Numbered from the stretch's first letter, positions 16,364 to 26,100 are shown. The stretch is 64,000 bases of DNA from Streptomyces sp. HNM0575 (GCF_012726265.1 NZ_JAASAG010000006.1:394296-458295); one strand, 5' to 3'. Program-made: numbers and translations. The notes: generated from the sequence alone by a model not told the origin.

Positions 16364-19140
16364 TGCTCCGACTGCCGCGCCACACGGGCGAGTTGAGGGA
16401 CGAGGCGGGTACGGCGGCGGCCACGGCCGGCACGGCCGCCCCCGGGCCCGTTCCCGGCACCGGCACCGCAACCGTCCCTGGTACCGGCACCGCGGCCGAC
16501 ACCGGCACCACCGGCACCGTGGACGTGCCGCTGTCCCCGGCCGCCGTCCGCGCACTGGACACCGCCGCCGACCCGCAGACGCTGCTCGCCTCCCTGCTGA
16601 CGCTAGTGCTGCACCGGTACGGCACCACGTGGCCGGTGCTGGGCGAACGGGAGGGCACGCTCTGCCGGTGCGCACCGGCCGCCGATCCGGAGACGGGGAC
16701 GCTCGCCGCGCTCTGCGGCCTCCGGGACGCGGACGGTCCCGGTTCCGATTCCGGCCCCGGTCCCGATTCCGGTCGCGGTCCCGGGTCGGCGGCGGGGTGG
16801 CGCCCCGTGCAGCCGCCTCCCGGTGACGCCGTGCGCCTCGTCGTGGCACCGCCGGGGAGCGAGCCGCCGTCCGCGCCCTGGACGGTCACGCCCGAAGGGC
16901 CCCTGCTGCGCATCGAGTTCGACACCGGGACCTTCGAGGCGGACACCGCCGAGCGGATCGGCGAACATCTCGCCGCGCTCGTGGAGACCGCGGCGGAGCG
17001 TCCCGATGAGCGTTCGGGCGCCGTCGACATACTGCTGCCGCAGGAGCGCGCGCTGCTGCTCGGCGACTGGAACGCTCCGCCGTCCGGCCATCCGGACACC
17101 ACGCTGCACGCGCTCGTCTCGGAGCAGGCCGCGCGCACCCCGGACGCCGTCGCCCTGCGGCAGGGCGAGGCGGAACTGACGTACGGGGCCCTGGAGGAGC
17201 GCGCCGAACGGGTCGCCGCGCGGCTCGCGCCCCGCGTGCCGCGGCCCGGTGCCCTCGTCGTGCTCTCCGGCCTGCCGGGCCTCGATCTGTACACGGCCGT
17301 GCTCGGCATCTGGAAGGCGGGCGGCGGATACGTCTACCTCGATCCGGCGCTGCCGGCCGCCCGGGCGGAGACCATGCTGCGGCTGACGGACCCTGCCGCC
17401 GTGCTGGCCACCCTCTCGGGGCATCCGGTCTGCGGCCCCGAGGCCGTCTCCGTCGAACGGCTGCTGGACGAGGGGATGTTCACGGAGGCGGACGCGGGAA
17501 CGGAGACCGACGCGGAGGCGGAGGCAACCGCGGCCCCGCCCCGGCAGATCGCCGGGCCGGAGAGCACCGCGTACGTGGTCTTCACCTCGGGCAGTACCGG
17601 CGAGCCCAAGGGCGTCGTCCGTCCGCACCGGATGCACACCTCGCGCGTCCATCTGGAACAGGGCATGTACCCGCTGGGCCCCGGCGACCGTGTGCTGCTC
17701 AAAGCACCCATCGGCTTCCGGGAGTTCGTGTGGCCGCTGGCGACCGGTGCCGCCTGTGTCCTCGCGGAGCCGGGTCGCGACCGCGACGACCGCTATCTCG
17801 CGGACCTGATAGCCGCGGAGGCCGTCACGACCGTCAGCTTCGTACCGTCGATGCTGCGGCTGCTCGCCGCCCAGCCCTCCTTCCGCGACGCCTCCGCGCT
17901 GCGGCACGTCTTCGTCGGCGGCGAGGCGCTGGGCCCCGACCTGGAGGCCGAACTGCGCGCGCAGGGACGGCTGGTGCACAACACGTACACGCTCAGCGAG
18001 GCCGACTACGTCTGCCACCGCGGCGGCCCGCTCCCCGACGTGCCCGGGCTTCGCAGGGCCGGCACCGTCGTCGGCCGTCCGCTCGACATGCGGGTGTACC
18101 TGTGCGACGACGCGGGCCGTCTGGTGCCGCCCGGCGTACCGGGCGAGATCCGTACCGGGGGGCCGGGGCTTGCCGACGGCTATCTCGGCCGTCCGGACCT
18201 GACCGCCGAACGCTTCGTCGCCAACGACGTCGACCCCGGCGGGCCCGGCGTGCTCTTCCGTACGGGCGACCTCGCCAGGTTCGGCCCTGACGGCGAGGTC
18301 GAGTACGTGGGCAGGGCCGACACCCAGGTCAAGGTGCGCGGCCAGCGGGTCGAACCGGGCGAGGTGGAGCGGACGTTGAGGGCGCATCCGGCGGTCTCCG
18401 ACGCCGCCGTGGTGGGCGTGGCCGACGCGGGCCAGGGCGCGGTGCTCGCCGCGTATGTCGTGCCCGGCGGCGAGGAGCCCACCGTGCAGTCGCTGCGCGC
18501 GTTCGTCGGCGAGCGGCTGCCCGACTTCATGGTGCCCAGCTACACCGCTGTCGTGCCCGCGCTCCCGCTGCTCGACAGCGGGAAGGTCGACCGGGCGGTC
18601 CTGCGGACACCGCCGCGTGACCGGCCAGAGCTGGACGTGCCGTTCACCCGGCCCCGTACGGACGAACAGCGGTGTGCCGCCCGGCTGTTCGGCCAGGTCC
18701 TCGGGCTCGACTCGGTGGGTCTCGACGACGGCTTCTTCGCGCTCGGCGGCGACTCGCTGCGGCTGATGCTGTTGCGCGGCGCGCTGGAGAGCGAGACGGG
18801 ACGGGAGCTGCCCGTCGCGAAGGTGCTGGAGGCGTCGACGCCGCGCGGATGTGCCGAACTCCTGCTGTCCGGCGGGGAGTCGGGCGATGCGTTCGCCCTC
18901 GTCGGCGCCGGTGAAGGCGTAGGCGCCGGCGGCGGCAGAGGCGTGGCCGGTGACGGGGACGGGAACGGGATTCCGGAGCGGCAGCCGGAGCAGCGGGAAC
19001 GGTCCGGTGCCGCAGCCGGAGGGCGCCGCGGCGCGCTCCTGGGACGCACCGCCCGGTTGCGGCGGCGGCGCGGCGGAGCGGCGGCGAACGGCGGGGGAGC
19101 CGAGGCGGCCGACGGCGGCACGGGAGGCACCGGTGAGTGA
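16363..19140 (+). CDS. NRPS: adenylation domain plus carrier protein, with condensation-domain remnant
   Basis: 925 residues; ATG 16363 follows GGGAGGG. Order: low-complexity Gly/Thr head, ~170 residues resembling only the C-terminal tail of a condensation domain (no HHxxxDG), A domain (about 240-740), carrier protein (about 755-840), disordered tail. A-domain motifs: A3 VVFTSGSTGEPKGVV (about 404), A5 NTYTLSEADY, A7 LFRTGDLARFGPDGEVEYVGR, A8 VKVRGQRVEPGEVE, A10 LLDSGKVDRA. The carrier Ser is in FFALGGDSLRLM (about 797). At A4, where amino-acid-activating domains have an Asp that binds the alpha-amino group, the sequence reads KAPIGFREFVWPL with that short Asp-containing loop missing, so the substrate may lack a normal alpha-amino group. 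With no active C domain this is probably the loading module for the following PKS. Confidence 0.88.
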   Translation: MLRLPRHTGELRDEAGTAAATAGTAAPGPVPGTGTATVPGTGTAADTGTTGTVDVPLSPAAVRALDTAADPQTLLASLLTLVLHRYGTTWPVLGEREGTLCRCAPAADPETGTLAALCGLRDADGPGSDSGPGPDSGRGPGSAAGWRPVQPPPGDAVRLVVAPPGSEPPSAPWTVTPEGPLLRIEFDTGTFEADTAERIGEHLAALVETAAERPDERSGAVDILLPQERALLLGDWNAPPSGHPDTTLHALVSEQAARTPDAVALRQGEAELTYGALEERAERVAARLAPRVPRPGALVVLSGLPGLDLYTAVLGIWKAGGGYVYLDPALPAARAETMLRLTDPAAVLATLSGHPVCGPEAVSVERLLDEGMFTEADAGTETDAEAEATAAPPRQIAGPESTAYVVFTSGSTGEPKGVVRPHRMHTSRVHLEQGMYPLGPGDRVLLKAPIGFREFVWPLATGAACVLAEPGRDRDDRYLADLIAAEAVTTVSFVPSMLRLLAAQPSFRDASALRHVFVGGEALGPDLEAELRAQGRLVHNTYTLSEADYVCHRGGPLPDVPGLRRAGTVVGRPLDMRVYLCDDAGRLVPPGVPGEIRTGGPGLADGYLGRPDLTAERFVANDVDPGGPGVLFRTGDLARFGPDGEVEYVGRADTQVKVRGQRVEPGEVERTLRAHPAVSDAAVVGVADAGQGAVLAAYVVPGGEEPTVQSLRAFVGERLPDFMVPSYTAVVPALPLLDSGKVDRAVLRTPPRDRPELDVPFTRPRTDEQRCAARLFGQVLGLDSVGLDDGFFALGGDSLRLMLLRGALESETGRELPVAKVLEASTPRGCAELLLSGGESGDAFALVGAGEGVGAGGGRGVAGDGDGNGIPERQPEQRERSGAAAGGRRGALLGRTARLRRRRGGAAANGGGAEAADGGTGGTGE

Positions 19141-22100
19141 GCCGCAGGGACCCGGCACGCCCCGCACGCCCCGCACGCCCGGCACGTCCGGGGCGCCCTC
19201 ACCCGACGGGCCACCGCCCGGCGAACCCGCCGACGACCTCGCGGTGGCCGTGGTCGGCGCGGCGCTTCGGGTGCCGGGCAGCGAGACCGCCGAGGACTTC
19301 TGGCGGGCCCTGACCGACGGCGGCGACCGCATCACGCGCGGCGGCGCCTCCACCGGCCCCCATTCCGTACGGGCCTACGGCAGCATCCCGCGCCCCGCGC
19401 ACTTCGACCCCTCGCGCTACGGCATCTCCGAGGCGGAGGCGGTCGTCATCGACCCGCAGCAGCGGCTGCTGCTCGACGTCGCCGACGAGGCCCTGGCGTC
19501 CGCCAACGTCGACACAGGCGCGGATCCCCCGGTGGCCGTGTACGCGGGCGTCGGGCGCAACGACTACGAGCACTGGCTGCGCTCCGCGCTCACGGGGCGG
19601 CCCGGGTTCGACGAGATGGCCCTGGAGATCGGCACCGTCGGCGACTACGCGCCCACCCGCATCGCCTACCGGCTCGGGCTGCGCGGCGCCGCCGTCAACG
19701 TGCAGTCGGCGTGCTCGACGGGCCTGCTGGCCGTCCATCTAGCCGCGCAGGACCTGCTCGGCTTCGGCTGCGAGACGGCGGTCGCGGCCGTCTCGGCGGT
19801 ACGGGTCCCGGGCCCGGGCGGCTATGCGGCGCCGCCCGGCGGCATCGGGTCGCCCGACGGCGTGTGCCGCCCGTTCGATCTGAACGCGGGCGGCTCCGTG
19901 CCCGGCGACGGCGCCTGCGCGGTCGTGCTGAAGCGGCTGGAGGACGCGGTGCGCGACGGCGACGAGGTATGGGCGGTGCTGCGCGGCTCGGCCGTGAACA
20001 ACGACGGCGCGGCCAAGTCCGGCTTCGCGGGCGTCAATCCGGCCGCGCAGCGGGACGTGGTGCGCGCGGCGCTCGGCGCGGCGGGGCTCGCCCCCGGCGA
20101 CGTCGACTACGTGGAGGCGCACGGCAGCGGCACCCGGCTCGGCGACGCCGCCGAGTGGTCGGCGCTCTCCGAGGTCTTCTCGGGCGTGCGGCACCCCGTC
20201 CGGGTCGGCGCGGTCAAGAGCAACCTCGGGCATCTGCGGGAGGCGGCGGGCCTCGCCGGACTGCTGAAGACCGTGCTGGCGCTGCGGCACGAACTGCTCC
20301 CGCCCACCGCGCACTTCGAGCGGCTGCCCGCCGATCTGCGGCGCATGTCACCGGCGTTGGAGCCGGTGAGCGAGGCGACACCGTGGTCCCGCAGCGAGGA
20401 CCGCGTACGCAGGGCGGGCGTGAGCGCCTTCGGCCTCGGCGGTACCAACGTCCACGTCGTACTGGAGGAGGCGCCGGCGCCCGCTGCCGCACCCTCCGCG
20501 GCACCCCCCGCGGAAGGCGGCCGGGAGCGCAGCCGGCTTCTGCTGGTCTCCAGCCACCGGGAGGAGACCCTGGCCGAAGACACCGCGGCGCTGCGGGAGT
20601 TGGCCTCCCGGCACCCGGAGCGGCTGGGCGACATCGCGTGGACCACGCAGACCGCGCGCACGCGCCACGCACGGCGCGGCTATGTGGTGACGGGGCCCGA
20701 TGACGCCGGTACGGCCGGGACGCCCGGGACGCCCGGGACGGCCGGGCCCGCAGGACGCATATGCGAGGACTCCCGCGCGGAGCTCGCCACGCCCCAGGCC
20801 CCGGCCCGCACGCCTGCCCGCACCCCGGGCCGGAGCCGGAGCCGGGCGCAACTCCTCCGGGAACAGCCGGAGTTCGCGTTCGTCCTGCCCGGCATCGGCA
20901 GCCACTACCCGGGGATGGGCACCGAACTCGCCCGTACCAACCCGGCTTTCGCAGCGCATCTGCGGGCCGTCACCGAGATCGCCGACCGGCTCACCGGCGG
21001 CTCCGTCGGCCGCGGCTTCGCGGAGGAGCAGCCGGGGCGGGCCGACGGCGGCCGCGGCGGCGCGAAGATCGACGTACGGGCCATGCTGCGCCGCAACGGC
21101 GAACGGCCACGCGACGGCCGGCGCCCCCGGGAGGCCGGAAGCCCGCACAACGACGCCCCTTCAGGGGAGAACGGCCGCCCACCGGAGGGCACTTCGCCCG
21201 TTCCGCAGACCCCGGACGACTCCGCCCGTCCGCCGCTGCGCCACCTGCATCTGTCGCTGTTCTGCCTCGAACACGCCATGGCCTGCACCCTGATGGACCT
21301 CGGTCTGCGCCCCGCGGCGCTGCTCGGTCACAGCCTCGGCGAGTGGGTCTCGGCGGTGCTGGCGGGCATCATCACGCTCCCGGACGCCATGGAGGCGGTC
21401 GCCCGCCGGGCGGATCTGGTCACCATGGCCGGTGAGGGCGCGATGCTCGCGGTGCTGGCCCCGGCGTCCGAGGTGGAGGGCTTCGCGACGGACGGCGCCT
21501 GGCTCGCGGCGGACAACTCGGCGCAGCACTGCGTGTTCTCCGGACGTCCCGGCCCCATGGGCGAGTTGGAGGCGAAGCTGCGCGACGACGGCTTCACCGT
21601 GCTGCCGGTCGGGGCCCATCACCCCTTCCACACCCCGCAGTTGGCGTCGGCGGCCGAGACGCTGGGCGACGACATGGGCGGGGTGCTGCTGCGGCCCGCC
21701 ACCATCCCCATCGCCTCCAGCGTGCTCGGCACCTGGCTGGAGGGGACGGTGCCCGGCCCCGGCTACTGGAACGCCCACATGACCAGTCCCGTACGGTTCC
21801 GCGAGGCCGCCGGGCTGGTGCTGGACCGGCACCGGCTGCTGATCGAGGTCGGTCCCGGCACGGCACGGCCCTGGCTCTCCCACGCCGACCCGGACGCGGT
21901 GTGCGTGCGTACGGCGCGGCAGTCCTACGAGAACTCCTCCGACCAGGAGGTGTTCCTCGAAGCCCTCGGCGAACTGTGGACGCACGGCGTCGAGCCCGAC
22001 TGGCGGCGGCTGCACCACGGCCCCCGGCGCCGGGTGACGCTTCCCGCCGGGCGGCAGCAGCGGCGGCGCCATCTGCCCGACACACCTCCGCCGGAGAGCC

Positions 22101-22738
22101 CCGGAACGGTGGACGCCGCCGCGTCCGGAACGGCGAACGGCGCGGCGAAGGCCACGGCCAACGCCACGGCGAACGGAACGGCCAACGCCACGGCGAACGG
22201 AACGGCGAACGGCACGGCCCCGGACGACGCTCCCGCCGGGGAGCCCCGGCCCCTGCCGCCCGCCGAGGCGGACGGCTCGCTGGAGTCCCATCTCGCCCGG
22301 CAGTGGCGGACGTTGCTGGGGCTGCGCGAGGTCCACCGGGACGACCACTTCTTCCACCTCGGCGGCGACTCCCTGATGGGCGTCCATCTCATCGCGGGCC
22401 TGAGCAGGCTGACGGGCCGGAACGTGCCGTCGTCCGTGGTCTTCGCCGAAGCGACGCTCGGCGGCATGACCGAGCACGTACGGACATGGCTCGAAGAGCA
22501 CGACACCGACGCGGTGCCCGGCGACGGAACCGCCGCCGCGGCGCCCCCGGCGCGCAGCGGCCAGGACGGCGAACGGGCCGAGCGCGCCGGGCAGTCCGGC
22601 CACGCCGGTGCGCCGGGCCACGACGCGGGCCACGACGCGGGCCACGACGGGGAGCAGGACGCGGGCCACGACGGGAAGCAGGACCCGGAGCACGACGGGG
22701 AGCACGACCACGCCAGGGAGGAAGCCCGACCGACATGA
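19133..22738 (+). CDS. Type I PKS module: KS-AT-ACP
   Basis: 1201 residues; GTG 19133 overlaps the NRPS stop and follows GGGAGG. KS: catalytic Cys in VQSACSTGLLAVH (about 192), His in VEAHGSGTRLGD and SNLGHLREAAGL. AT: GHSLGEW (about 731) and HHPFHTPQL at the specificity position, closer to the malonyl-type HAFH than to methylmalonyl-type YASH. ACP: HFFHLGGDSLMG (about 1077). No KR, DH, ER or TE. Low-complexity stretches interrupt it: about 600-635, about 690-760 inside the AT, an Ala/Asn/Gly/Thr linker before the ACP, and a His/Asp/Gly tail from 12-bp DNA repeats (22615-22710). It performs one extension of the NRPS-bound starter, probably with the hydroxymalonyl/methoxymalonyl-ACP made by the next genes. 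Release is unexplained. Confidence 0.9.
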   Translation: MSEPQGPGTPRTPRTPGTSGAPSPDGPPPGEPADDLAVAVVGAALRVPGSETAEDFWRALTDGGDRITRGGASTGPHSVRAYGSIPRPAHFDPSRYGISEAEAVVIDPQQRLLLDVADEALASANVDTGADPPVAVYAGVGRNDYEHWLRSALTGRPGFDEMALEIGTVGDYAPTRIAYRLGLRGAAVNVQSACSTGLLAVHLAAQDLLGFGCETAVAAVSAVRVPGPGGYAAPPGGIGSPDGVCRPFDLNAGGSVPGDGACAVVLKRLEDAVRDGDEVWAVLRGSAVNNDGAAKSGFAGVNPAAQRDVVRAALGAAGLAPGDVDYVEAHGSGTRLGDAAEWSALSEVFSGVRHPVRVGAVKSNLGHLREAAGLAGLLKTVLALRHELLPPTAHFERLPADLRRMSPALEPVSEATPWSRSEDRVRRAGVSAFGLGGTNVHVVLEEAPAPAAAPSAAPPAEGGRERSRLLLVSSHREETLAEDTAALRELASRHPERLGDIAWTTQTARTRHARRGYVVTGPDDAGTAGTPGTPGTAGPAGRICEDSRAELATPQAPARTPARTPGRSRSRAQLLREQPEFAFVLPGIGSHYPGMGTELARTNPAFAAHLRAVTEIADRLTGGSVGRGFAEEQPGRADGGRGGAKIDVRAMLRRNGERPRDGRRPREAGSPHNDAPSGENGRPPEGTSPVPQTPDDSARPPLRHLHLSLFCLEHAMACTLMDLGLRPAALLGHSLGEWVSAVLAGIITLPDAMEAVARRADLVTMAGEGAMLAVLAPASEVEGFATDGAWLAADNSAQHCVFSGRPGPMGELEAKLRDDGFTVLPVGAHHPFHTPQLASAAETLGDDMGGVLLRPATIPIASSVLGTWLEGTVPGPGYWNAHMTSPVRFREAAGLVLDRHRLLIEVGPGTARPWLSHADPDAVCVRTARQSYENSSDQEVFLEALGELWTHGVEPDWRRLHHGPRRRVTLPAGRQQRRRHLPDTPPPESPGTVDAAASGTANGAAKATANATANGTANATANGTANGTAPDDAPAGEPRPLPPAEADGSLESHLARQWRTLLGLREVHRDDHFFHLGGDSLMGVHLIAGLSRLTGRNVPSSVVFAEATLGGMTEHVRTWLEEHDTDAVPGDGTAAAAPPARSGQDGERAERAGQSGHAGAPGHDAGHDAGHDGEQDAGHDGKQDPEHDGEHDHAREEARPT

Positions 22739-23613
22739 GCGACGAGACCACAGGCCGCACGGCCACCCCGCGGATCGACGCCCTCGGCGTGCTGGGCGCG
22801 GGCACGATCGGTTCGAGCGTGGCGCACGCCGCCCTCGCCTCGGGGCTCGACGTCACGCTCGTCGACACCGACCCCGACGCGCTGGAGGCCGCCCGCCGCG
22901 GCATCGAACGCCACCGGCGCGCCGAACGGCTCGGCGGCGGCCGCCAGAGCGGTACGCAAGGCGAGTTGAGCACGGCGACGGAGCTGGACGCGCTCGGCAC
23001 CGCGGACCTGGTGGTGGAGAACACCACCGAGTCCGAGACGGCGAAGCGCGCCCTGTACCCGGAGCTGGAGAAGGCGCTGCGTCCCGGGACGGTGATCGCC
23101 GCCAACACCTCGGCGGTGCCCATCGCCCGCCTCGCCGAGCCGCTGCGCTCGCCGGAACGCGTCGTCGGCGTCCACTTCATGAACCCGGTGGCCAGGATCG
23201 GGACGGTGGAGGTGATCCGTGCGAAGACCACCTCCGATGCGGCGATGGGCGCCGTCGGCGCGCTGCTGGACCGGATGGGCAAGGAGTCCGTCGTCGTCGC
23301 GGACGCGCCGGGCTTCGTCATCAACCGGATCCTGATGGTGGTCTGCAACCTCGCGGCCGCCGTCGTCGACGACGGCACGGCCACCCCCGCCCAGGTCGAC
23401 GCCCTCTTCAAGGGGTGTCTCGGACACAGCTCGGGGCCGCTGCGCACGGCCGACCTCATCGGTCTCGACACGGTGGCGCGCACCCTCGACGTGCTGCACG
23501 AGCACTACGGATCGGCCGAGTTCGTCACCCACCCCCGCCTGCGGCACATGGTCGAGCAGGGCCTGCTCGGAGTGAAGAGCGGCCGTGGGTTCTACTCCTA
23601 CGACGGGAGCTGA
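22735..23613 (+). CDS. 3-hydroxyacyl-CoA dehydrogenase-like enzyme of the methoxymalonyl/hydroxymalonyl-ACP pathway (FkbK/ZmaG type)
   Basis: 292 residues, ATGA-coupled to the PKS. Nucleotide motif LGVLGAGTIGSSVAHAALA (about 17-35), catalytic-type HFMNPVARI (His about 144), GFVINRIL and the C-terminal domain with LLGVKSGRGFYSYD follow the 3-hydroxybutyryl-CoA dehydrogenase family. In the FkbG-K route and in zwittermicin biosynthesis the matching enzyme oxidises glyceryl-ACP at C3 to 2-hydroxy-3-oxopropionyl-ACP. The function is assigned by family plus the unbroken set of ACP, acyl-CoA dehydrogenase and FkbH-like genes after it. Confidence 0.85.
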   Translation: MSDETTGRTATPRIDALGVLGAGTIGSSVAHAALASGLDVTLVDTDPDALEAARRGIERHRRAERLGGGRQSGTQGELSTATELDALGTADLVVENTTESETAKRALYPELEKALRPGTVIAANTSAVPIARLAEPLRSPERVVGVHFMNPVARIGTVEVIRAKTTSDAAMGAVGALLDRMGKESVVVADAPGFVINRILMVVCNLAAAVVDDGTATPAQVDALFKGCLGHSSGPLRTADLIGLDTVARTLDVLHEHYGSAEFVTHPRLRHMVEQGLLGVKSGRGFYSYDGS

Positions 23614-23616
23614 GCG

Positions 23617-23883
23617 ATGTCCGGATGGCAGTCAGCGACGCAGCACGAGATCACCGAGGAGATCCGGCAGTACCTCTCCAAGCTCTCGGGACTGCCGGAG
23701 ATCTCCGACGACATGCCGCTGATCTCGGGCCGGGTGCTGGACTCCCTCGCCGCGGTCCAGATCGTCGTGTACGTCGAGCGCACCTTCGGCATCGAGATCG
23801 CCGACGAGGACCTGGAGCTGGTCAACTTCGACACGGTGAACGGGCTCGTGGCCCTCGTCCACCGCAATCTGGAGCGCGTGTGA
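23617..23883 (+). CDS. Free-standing acyl carrier protein for extender-unit synthesis (FkbJ type)
   Basis: 88 residues, four helices, with the phosphopantetheine Ser in GRVLDSLAAVQIVVYVE (about residue 46). It starts three bases after the dehydrogenase stop and its stop overlaps the next start (GTGA). Its size and position between FkbK-like and FkbI-like genes identify it as the dedicated carrier on which glyceryl, then hydroxymalonyl, groups are held before being passed to the AT domain of the PKS. Confidence 0.88.
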   Translation: MSGWQSATQHEITEEIRQYLSKLSGLPEISDDMPLISGRVLDSLAAVQIVVYVERTFGIEIADEDLELVNFDTVNGLVALVHRNLERV

Positions 23884-25067
23884 CGACGGCTCGGCAGACC
23901 ACCGGAACGGTGCCGGGCCCGCTCGCCGCGCTCGTACGGGACCCCGCCCTGCGTGCCCGGTCGGACGGCTGGGAACGCCAAGGCACCGTGCCCCGCGAGG
24001 ACATCGGCGAGCTGGCCGCCGCGGGCCTGCTGGGCCTGACGGTCCCTCCGGAGCACGGCGGCACGGGCGTACCGCTCCCGGAGGTGACCGGCGTGCACCG
24101 CGCCGTGGCCGGTCTCTCGCCCAGCCTGCACAGCCTGCTCGTCGTCCACTCCATGGTCTGCCGGGCCCTGGGCCGCTGGGCGAAGGGCCCGCTGCGGGAG
24201 GAGTTCCTGCCCGGGCTGGCCGCGGGCGACTGCATCGCGGCCTTCGCCCTCACGGAGAGCGCCTCGGGCAGCGACATCTCGGGGCTGCGGACCGAACTGC
24301 GGCGCGCGGCGGACGGTTCGCTGCGCGTGACGGGCGCCAAGCGCTGGCTGTCGTTCGGGCAGACGGCCGACGTCTTCCTCGTCTTCGGGCACACCGGCGG
24401 CGCCGGATCCTGCGCCCTGGTCTCCCGCGGCCCCGGTGTGACGGTCTCGCCCGAGCCCGCGACCACGGGGCTGGGCGCCGCCGGTCTCGCCGCCCTCACT
24501 CTCGACGAGGCTCCCGTCGCGGGCCGACGGGCGGTCTCGCGGCCGGGGTTCGGGCTGCCGCACGTGGCCACGGACTGCCTCACGCTCGGCCGCGTCCTGG
24601 TCGCCGCGGGGGCGGTCGGCGTCGCGGAGGAGGCGTTGCGGCTCGCCTCCCGGCGGGCGGCGGCCTGCTCACGGGGCGGCGGGCCGCTCGGCGACCGGCA
24701 GCTCGTACGCGGGCTGCTCGCGGACGCCGCCGTCGCCGCCGACTCCGCCCGCTGCTACGTCGAGCACGCCGCGGCACAGGTCGAGGAGGGGACGCCCGAC
24801 GCACCGCAGACGGCGGTACGCGCCAAGCTGCTGGCCTCCAGAGCGGCGGGCCTGTGCACGGCGAACGCGGTGCGCCTGCTGGGCGCCGAGGGCCTGGACC
24901 GTAGGCATCCGGTGAACAGGCTCGAACAGGCCGCCCGCGTCTACCAGGTCATCGAGGGCCCCACCGAGGTGCTCCAGGACCTCGTCGCCGCGGGCCTGTT
25001 GCGCACGTACGCGGCCGGCGCCGAGGAGCCGGACGGGAGAGGAGCGCGGGATGAACCAGCCGCATGA
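23880..25067 (+). CDS. Acyl-CoA dehydrogenase-like flavoenzyme (FkbI type)
   Basis: 395 residues, GTG start coupled to the ACP. Acyl-CoA dehydrogenase features: FALTESASGSDISGL (flavin/substrate loop, about 120), the middle beta domain, RQLVRGLLADAAVAADSARCYV, and the C-terminal YQVIEGPTEVLQD with the conserved Glu of the family. In methoxymalonyl-ACP pathways this enzyme oxidises the 3-oxo carbon of the ACP-bound C3 unit to give 2-hydroxymalonyl-ACP. Family membership is certain; the exact step is inferred from the gene set. Confidence 0.87.
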   Translation: MTTARQTTGTVPGPLAALVRDPALRARSDGWERQGTVPREDIGELAAAGLLGLTVPPEHGGTGVPLPEVTGVHRAVAGLSPSLHSLLVVHSMVCRALGRWAKGPLREEFLPGLAAGDCIAAFALTESASGSDISGLRTELRRAADGSLRVTGAKRWLSFGQTADVFLVFGHTGGAGSCALVSRGPGVTVSPEPATTGLGAAGLAALTLDEAPVAGRRAVSRPGFGLPHVATDCLTLGRVLVAAGAVGVAEEALRLASRRAAACSRGGGPLGDRQLVRGLLADAAVAADSARCYVEHAAAQVEEGTPDAPQTAVRAKLLASRAAGLCTANAVRLLGAEGLDRRHPVNRLEQAARVYQVIEGPTEVLQDLVAAGLLRTYAAGAEEPDGRGARDEPAA

Positions 25068-26100
25068 GCCGGTGAAGTGCGTGGTCTGGGACCTGGACGA
25101 CACCCTCTGGGACGGCACCCTGCTGGAGGGCGACGAGGTCGAAGTCCCGGAGGAGAACGCCAAGTTGGTGCGCGTGCTCGACGAGCACGGCGTCCTCCAG
25201 TCCGTCGCGAGCCGCAACGACCACGACGACGCCATGGACCGGCTGCGCACCCTCGGCCTGGACGAGTACTTCCTGCATCCCCGCATCGGGTTCGACGCCA
25301 AGTCGGCGTCGCTGCGCGAGCTGACCGAGCTGCTGAACATCGGCCCGGAGAGCGTGGTCTTCGTCGACGACTCCGCCTTCGAGCGCGCGGAGGTCGCCAG
25401 CGAACTCCCGCGGGTGCGCGCCATGACGCGGGAGGAGCTGCACCGGTCCGTCGCCGAGGGCGGGGTGCTTCCCGACCGGATCACCCCGGAGGCCCGGGAG
25501 CGCCGCGCGATGTACCTCGCCGAGGAGCGGCGCCGTACCCATGAGGAATCCTTCAAGGGCCCCGCCGAGGAGTTCCTGCGCTCCATGGGGATGCGGCTGA
25601 CCGTACGGCGGGCCGGGCCCGGCGATCTCGTACGGGCGGCCGAACTCACCCGGCGCACGCACCAGTTGAACACCACGGGCGTCACCTTCGACGAGGAGGA
25701 GCTGTCCGCGCTGCTGCACGGCAGCGGGCACGTGGTGCTGGTGTGCGAGCTGGAGGACGCCTTCGGCGGCTACGGCACCATCGGCCTCGGCGTCGTGCGC
25801 ACCGACCCCGGACGCTGGACCATCCGGCTGCTGCTGATGTCGTGCCGCGTTATGGGGCGCAACATCGGCACCGCCGTCGTCGCCGCGGTCGCCGGGCTCG
25901 CCGAACGGGAGAACGCCGCGCTGGCGGCGCACTTCCGGGCCACCGACCGCAACCGGCAGATGCTCGTCACCTACCGGTTCATGGGCTTCCGCACCGAGCG
26001 GAGCAGCGGCGGCCTGACCGAACTCGTCCTGCCGGACGGGGCGGCCCCGGCTCCGCCGCCGTATGTGGAGCTGACCGTCGACGTGCCGCGGGAGGGCTGA
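25051..26100 (+). CDS. FkbH-like HAD-superfamily glyceryl-ACP synthase
   Basis: 349 residues, overlapping the previous gene by 17 bases. The HAD phosphatase motif VVWDLDDTLWDGTLLEGD (about 11-28), motif II VASRND and motif III VFVDDSAFERAEV are followed by an acyltransferase-like C-terminal domain (GYGTIGLGVV, MSCRVMGRNIGTAVV). This is the FkbH arrangement, which dephosphorylates 1,3-bisphosphoglycerate and transfers the D-glyceryl group to a carrier protein. It therefore links primary glycolysis to the PKS extender unit. Start ATG 25051 follows GGAGAGGAGCG. Confidence 0.92.
   Translation: MNQPHEPVKCVVWDLDDTLWDGTLLEGDEVEVPEENAKLVRVLDEHGVLQSVASRNDHDDAMDRLRTLGLDEYFLHPRIGFDAKSASLRELTELLNIGPESVVFVDDSAFERAEVASELPRVRAMTREELHRSVAEGGVLPDRITPEARERRAMYLAEERRRTHEESFKGPAEEFLRSMGMRLTVRRAGPGDLVRAAELTRRTHQLNTTGVTFDEEELSALLHGSGHVVLVCELEDAFGGYGTIGLGVVRTDPGRWTIRLLLMSCRVMGRNIGTAVVAAVAGLAERENAALAAHFRATDRNRQMLVTYRFMGFRTERSSGGLTELVLPDGAAPAPPPYVELTVDVPREG

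Noticed and set aside
16363..17060. Condensation domain at the NRPS N-terminus
   Set aside because: Only the tail of the fold can be matched and no HHxxxDG is present, so I describe it as a remnant and not a working domain.
16603..19353. 916-residue frame antisense to the NRPS
   Set aside because: The NRPS strand has complete adenylation and carrier motifs; the antisense frame has none.
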